A model generated the notes under the pieces. The model was not told the origin of the DNA. It did no database searches and saw only the letters and a program-made list of their open reading frames with translations. Positions 58,565-64,000 of a stretch of 64,000 bases of DNA are shown in pieces; the first letter of the stretch is position 1; the number at the start of each line of letters is the position of its first letter. This DNA is from Arctopsyche grandis (Eukaryota > Arthropoda > Insecta > Trichoptera > Hydropsychidae). A program made the translations under genes and the position numbers. The stretch lies in the NCBI RefSeq assembly GCF_051622035.1, contig NC_135365.1, forward strand, positions 21,967,501-22,031,500, written 5' to 3'.

Positions 58565-59325
58565 TAGGTGGTAATTGTGGTCTTAAATTTTACCAGAAAT
58601 AAATTTATTATCACTTATCATTACCATTTAAACCATTCAATTTTAAATACATCCTCTTCTATTAAGAATCTTGGTGTAATACTTAATAATAAACTCGATT
58701 ACTTTGAACATATGTACATATTTCCTTCATTACTAATAAAGCACATAAATATCTTGGATTCTTACTCCGTTAAACTAAATCCTTTAATGATCCTCATGTA
58801 CTTAAATTACTTTATTTTTCCCTTGTAAGGTCTCACCTTGAATTTGCTTCAATTATCTGGTCACCTTTTTATATACCCCATATTAATTGTATCGAAAAAG
58901 TACAATTAATATGGGGTTTCGATACAATTATATACCCCATATTAATTGTATCGAAAAACTAAAATTTATCAAATCCTTACGCTACCGTTTTCCTATCTAC
59001 GCCCATCTATTGACGTTGATCTATTCGGTATTTCCTTGCATCAATTCAGGACTGCCATCAGGAGACTCTTGATTGATTGGTCCGTTTCTATTTCTATTAT
59101 ATAATCTTTATCCAATATTATATCACTTTATGTTTAGTTATGCACTGTTCTATTTAGTCATGTTTTAGTTTTATTCTTTTCTTTTTCATTCGTTTGTCTC
59201 TATGTACCATTTTATGTAATTTGTAAAAATCTATAATTGGGCTCATTCGTTATTTTGTTACATTTATTCTTTATTTTAATGCATTTCTACATCTGTTCTG
59301 TTGATTTTTTAATAAATAAATATGT
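58565..59325 (+). mobile_element. LINE 3' end, copy 2
   Basis: Pieces of a reverse-transcriptase C-terminus are readable: ITYHYHLNHSILNTSSSIKN, LGVILNNKLD, then SLVRSHLEFAS with IIWSPF, and finally DVDLFGISLHQFRTAIRRL near 59010-59070. The 3' tail matches the copy at 38690-39000, ending in AATAAATA. Several frame changes separate the pieces. An inverted duplication of about 30 bp at 58868-58955 (TATACCCCATATTAATTG) interrupts the coding part. Confidence 0.8.
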
Positions 59326-59504
59326 TACATGATTTGAAGTATTTCTGCAGTACTGAAAGTCACAGTTGGATATTTGTGACTTCAAGTCGATCGTTTAAAG
59401 GTCTTATAGAGTTAGGCAATCTATCGGATTAAATTGTTGAAACAGAACTTATTTGTCTGATTGAATATCACCTCGAATTTGTATATGATGTATAAATTGA
59501 GGTA

Positions 59505-59760
59505 AAAGACTGAATTCTCGACAGGACGGAGACCACTAGGTCAGAAAGGAGGCTCGGTCGACCCGTTCCTTCCTGTGATTGGCTACTTTTTGCAATGCCA
59601 ATAGTATTGCCGTGCCCTGAATCAACTCGACTTTTACCTAATGAAATACTCTGACATAAACTGACAGGTTCGCATATAATTTCGGACGGTTGGGAAGCGT
59701 AAGGAAGCGTAAGCTTCTTTCCGACCTAGCGGTCTCCGTCCTGTCGAGAATTCAGACTTT
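59505..59760. mobile_element. Inverted-repeat MITE with TA flanks
   Basis: The left end reads AAAAGACTGAATTCTCGACA followed by GGACGGAGACC. The right end on the other strand reads AAAAGTCTGAATTCTCGACA followed by GGACGGAGACC, with the similarity continuing for about 50 bp (CTAGGTC-GAAAG). TA stands at both borders (59503-59504 and 59761-59762). Long inverted repeats and a TA target fit the Tc1/mariner superfamily. There is no coding capacity. Confidence 0.82.
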
Positions 59761-59762
59761 TA

Positions 59763-62060
59763 GCTAAATTGATATTATAGTACATATGTTAAATGTTAGC
59801 CATAAGTGTCGATTAGAGGCAACTTGTCATGGCACCTATGGTAAAAATGGAAAAATAGACATATCAACTCATATTGTGCAGTGATTAGTACAGAATTAGT
59901 AAGGAACAAAACAAAGGATAAGTAGGAAAAAAAAAGAATAATTAAAGTTTTAAAATATGAATATATTTCATATACATTCTTTAATTTACACATGTCAACC
60001 ATGATGCGTACACACAAAATCGTTACATACTGTATAAAAGATACGGTGACCTCTGGTACAAATTATATTATATTTATATATACATACATATATAAATAAT
60101 TAATAAATTTCGTTATTACTTGGTAATAAATTTTAATATAAATTAATTTAAATTCTAAATTGCAAAAACATCCACTGCTTATTAATGACATCGACTTGTG
60201 GTTTTCTTATCTATCTTATTAACATGTAGTACAATTGTATGTATGTACATAGCACATCAATAAACAGCAGAAATAGTATACAATATATTATCATTTGTTT
60301 AAGGTTAAATTGAAATAAAACATATTGTCTTACTTTAAAGAGATCACTACAAGTAAATAAAGCACACTCACTCAAAACTCGGATGCAAAAAGATCAAGAT
60401 AAATAAAAATTTGAATAATATTATACTAAGATTCTTCTAAAAGAACGAATTTAGCAAGATATAATATAAATATAATAAAATCAGAATTAAAAAACAAATA
60501 TTAAACAGTCACAATAATCAATTTAATTGCAAGCACTCAATCATACTCATAAAATTCTCTTAAATATAATATTGCTGAATAATGAAAATTATTATACGAT
60601 AGTATTTGGTTTGAATACAAACTAATTATTATATTTAAAAAAAGTCACACTTTTTATTCCTATTATGAAGTTTGTCTTGCAAAATGGAATTACGCTAACT
60701 TCTGGTCATAAATAATTTTATAAAAAAATTACCAAAATGCACGGGGTATATAATTATACATAGAGGATGGATTTCACTTTAAATATTCTAAATACTTTTG
60801 CTATTTTACGTCAATAAATCGAAGCTAATATATGTATATACCTCATTATATCTAAATTAAAATATTTGATGTTGTAAAAACATGGCCAAAATTTATCACA
60901 TTTTCAATTGCATTTTTTCAAATCCACTGTTAAAATAAAATTAATTTGTATATAATTTATGCTTATTATATATTACAATAATATAAAGGCCTCTTTTTGT
61001 GAAAAGTGCACAACTCGAATCTCAATTGTATTATATTATATATATATAAAAAGAAAATAGACTATGCACATATCATTTCGGCGTTGAAAATATTGTTATA
61101 AATGATTGTATGTTTATATTTCATATTTTGAGCATATAATAAATTTAAATTTTGAATACAAGAATAACTCTCCTTAAGTAAATATGTACATATATAATTT
61201 GCACCATATAAAAATAAAGTAATATTTATCACTCGCGTAATTATTAAATTGAAAAATAACAATAAGAAAAAATACCACGGTACAAACATAATCACGAATT
61301 TTTCTAAAATTTATAGGAATATGTAAGTTGCAAATGAGCAAAAATACTTTGAAATATATTCTATAAAATTTAAAATATGCAATCTTCAATTATAATACGT
61401 ATTCGAAAGATATCTTCTGTTACATCAAAAATATAATCATTTAATACTCATTACTTAGAACGAAAAATTGACACCATTTAAAAAACCTTAAGACGCGTTT
61501 ATCATTATAAAAAACTGAAAATTTCATAAAAATTCTTCATTATTCAGCTTGGTAGTTATAGAGTTTAATATTAAACATGTGGAATTCTAATTTATAGGTA
61601 TATTTAAATTATTGTTCAGCAATTTTTACGCTACTTTATCAAATAAATTTTAACTAAGTTCTTTTTTTCGTTTAATTATAAATACATAAAAAAATTACCA
61701 CATATATTGAATACTACATAAACACATTCATAGAATGATAACTTTATAGTAGCTTCATTATCGTGTAATGTTTCGTAAACAGTGCGTACGGACACCTTTC
61801 GCTTATTTAATGCGATGTTCCTGTAAATTGAAAAAGTTAAATGAAAATTATTTCTCTGGTATGTAATAGAAATATGATCATTAATTCAAAAGCTTTGCAA
61901 GCAAGTTTAAAAATATATATATAAATACAACATTATATATTATATATTTCGACTTTAAAATATTAAATTTACCGTAAGAATGATTTTATTTACGGTAAAA
62001 AAATGCATTAAAAATTTTTTAAAATAAAATTCTATTATATTAATTACATAGAAAAAGTAT
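59763..62060. other. AT-rich interval, probably kayak 3' untranslated region and beyond
   Basis: This long A/T-rich stretch lies directly downstream of the kayak stop codon. No exon is seen on either strand. Part of it is likely to be the gene's 3' untranslated region; its end could not be fixed. Confidence 0.45.
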
Positions 62061-63348
62061 TCAAAGGCTAACAAGTTTTGATGAGTTCATTACGTCTGGA
62101 GATCCTATTTCAGGTTGAGATTTCTGTTGTTGTGTAGCACATGGTTGTACTGGAGTAAGCCCTGTGCCACCTTCCATAAGACTTTCGAAGTTGAACGGGA
62201 TTCCGTTTGATGGTGTCGTTATGGCAATTCCAGCGACTTCACTTAGGTTGCTATTGTTTTTAAGGCCGTGAGATTGCGACGGTGTTAAACTAAGTGGCAC
62301 GTTGAGGAAGTTTGGTCTGTTGGGCTTGGGCATATTTTGAGATGGCACAGCAACTACTTGAGGATTAGCAGACGATAGCATAATCCTGAAAATAATTAAA
62401 GAAAAATTGTTAATATTTTTTCTACAATAATTGAAATTATAATAACGAATGTATGCATGTATTAAATGACAATTACCTTTTATTTGTTTGAGGAGAAGTG
62501 AAAACATCATTGTCTAAGCTGACAGGAGTTTCAAGTACTTCTTCTTTGACCCTAACATCGTTTCCGTTCACAGGATACATTATCAAATCATTCCTTTTTT
62601 CAGAGGCGATTATGGTTTGAAAATTTGGTTTTATATCTGGCGGACTATTGGTTCGTCTTGTAGCTTGCATTCGGCAACAAGCTCTATGCGTCTCGAGGAT
62701 AAATTCAAGTTCCTCTCTGTTTTGTGTGAGTTGTCGAATCTCTTCTTGTAGTGTTTGCTTTTTCTTTTCCAAATCCTTTGTCTCGTCTTCTAATTCATTT
62801 GTATGGTCGAGTCTTCTTTTGCGGCAACGGGCGGCTGCCATTTTGTTTCTCTCGCGACGAACACTGCGTCGCTCCTCCTCCTCGGGAGAGACGTATATCG
62901 GAGCGTTGGCTGGTCGTCGACCACCCATTCCGCGACGACGTACGGGAGCCGGAGCGGATGGAGAAGGTGTGGGAGACGCCGATGGTCCGCTGTCTATACT
63001 TCCGCTGCTACTCGACGGCCCCGGAGACACTCTCAAAGAACCTCCAGCGAATCCGATAGTTTGTGACACACCTAAAACACAAACAATCACGTAAATAATC
63101 ATACTCGGAATAAAAGGGAATCAAAAGAGTGACACATAGATATGAATCATAGCATTTGTATGCGAAAAATTAATACCTAAAGAGTTAGGCGCAACCGACG
63201 GGGGTACGAAGCCTGCTTGGTTAGAGTGTTGTTCAGCTTGACGGTGAAAATCTACAAACGTCTGCTCGATGCTCCTCAGGGTCGTTGGCGTTAGGGTAGC
63301 CGTGGTGCGAGTTGGGACTCCTGAATTGAGTCCGTCGTAGCTGGTCAA
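62061..63348 (-). CDS. kay: Kayak (Fos/Fra homologue), bZIP transcription factor, 3' exons
   Basis: Kayak is the insect Fos protein; it pairs with Jun to form AP-1 and acts in the nucleus downstream of JNK. Three coding exons are in the window, 63348-63177, 63071-62477 and 62385-62061. They are in phase and give 363 residues; the first begins at an acceptor, so 5' exons lie beyond the right edge. The bZIP basic region is RRSVRRERNKMAAARCRKRR. The leucine-zipper region follows (LEDETKDLEKKKQTLQEEI), ending with the Fos-type REELEFILETHRACC. Serine/proline-rich stretches flank the bZIP (SPGPSSSSGSIDSGPSASP). The C-terminus is proline- and serine-rich, consistent with activation and phosphorylation regions. 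Confidence 0.93.
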
Positions 63349-63754
63349 CTGTAACAAAACAAACAGATCATAAGTAACATGTATGTAACTAGACTTTAAA
63401 TATGCAAATTCAGAACATTGAGAAACACACAAAAGGGGTTGAAATTGAACAGAATCAATCAAATATATAACTATGCACTAACAAATTTGATTTATTTAAT
63501 TGTGAATATTCTTTTATTTTTATACACGGGATACCGGTATTTATTTATTTATTTTTAATCTATACCAGGAAGGCCTAACAATTAACCCCAATGCGCCTTC
63601 CGGCCCAGAAACATTGTACATTTGATACAAGTATTATACAAAGTAAATCACACAGAGACATCTATGATTAAATTTGTAAATTTGCAGCATTTTGTACAAT
63701 TCAGCGAAATTCGATATTGCTGAAAACTCGAAATTCGCGAGAAAATGGGTAAGG

Positions 63755-64000
63755 TTGCCAATTTGTTGGAACCGTTTCAATGAAAATCAGATAAATTGGT
63801 AAACTCTGATAAGAAAGTATCGACCTCGAGTCACAAATCCAAGGTCTGGCCAGCAGAAACCAGTGTGATTTGGACCCGTGACCACTCTGTTCAAATCATT
63901 ATATGCTAACCACTAGTATATTATCGAATGTAATAACAAAAGAACAAACTTCTATATGTACTATTTGCTACCACTGTTTCCTCTATGGCGCTTAGTCTCC
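63755..64000 (-). mobile_element. tRNA-derived SINE, third copy, running off the right edge
   Basis: It shares with 54690-54945 the reverse-strand segments GGTTTCTGCTGGCCAGACCTT and TACCAATTTATCTGATTTTC plus a GAAACGGTTCC end. The A-box part is CTAGTGGTTAGCATAT. It also shares CTATTTGCTACCA and TTTCCTCTA near 63960-63985 with the copy near 11740-11765, so the family extends beyond the tRNA-like head. Confidence 0.75.

Noticed and set aside
62648-63102. Forward-strand open frames over the kayak bZIP exon.
   Set aside because: They are exact antisense shadows of a confirmed coding exon.
1-64000. CRISPR arrays, operons, bacterial-type promoters, rRNA genes.
   Set aside because: The window is insect nuclear DNA; the only evenly spaced repeats are the satellite and minisatellites, and no rRNA or intact tRNA gene is seen.

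Overview
The window is insect nuclear DNA. All recognisable genes are conserved animal genes with spliceosomal introns, the sequence is AT-rich, and it is crowded with LINEs, SINEs, small inverted-repeat DNA elements and one young BEL/Pao LTR element. The satellite at the left end carries degenerate CCTAA (insect TTAGG telomere-type) words in every unit. I cannot name the order or species from sequence alone.

Layout. 1-10475: a satellite of about 85-bp units. Positions 486-8816 are three near-identical head-to-tail copies of a 2777-bp higher-order unit. A 295-bp non-satellite module follows twice, 1157 bp apart. 13363-14757 (-): GDP-fucose transporter (SLC35C1 family). 15253-15754: a small hAT-like element with a palindromic relative inserted inside it. 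15853-16261 (+): a small two-exon gene, possibly the KEOPS subunit GON7. 17386-23120: a non-autonomous piggyBac-like element split by a BEL/Pao element (17628-21851). 23341-25191 (+): single-exon TTLL12. 27483-37561 (-): a 13-exon DCAF5 whose third intron holds a nest of LINEs and a TTAA element. 39225-46196 (-): an 18-exon NUP133. 47798-49656 (+): four-exon JKAMP/JAMP with a mariner-like remnant in an intron. 51429-52005 (-): the 3' exons of a GTSF1-like double CHHC zinc-finger gene. 53080-59760: a gene-poor stretch dense in inverted-repeat elements. 62061-63348 (-): the last three coding exons of the Fos homologue kayak. A SINE runs off the right edge.

The genes do not form a pathway or operon; they are independent housekeeping or regulatory genes: Golgi nucleotide-sugar transport, tubulin-ligase-like protein, CUL4-DDB1 ubiquitin-ligase receptor, nuclear pore, ER membrane protein, piRNA-pathway-type zinc finger and AP-1 factor. 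Exon joins were chosen so that splice signals and reading phase agree through each gene. Products were assigned from remembered family sequences; no search was run.

The most informative material is in the repeats: a tripled satellite unit whose junctions show the exchange point, a hAT-like small-element family with 8-bp target duplications and natural empty sites, a composite member with tandem hairpin modules, and several nested insertions that can be ordered in time. I found no clear sign of a wholly new biological system.
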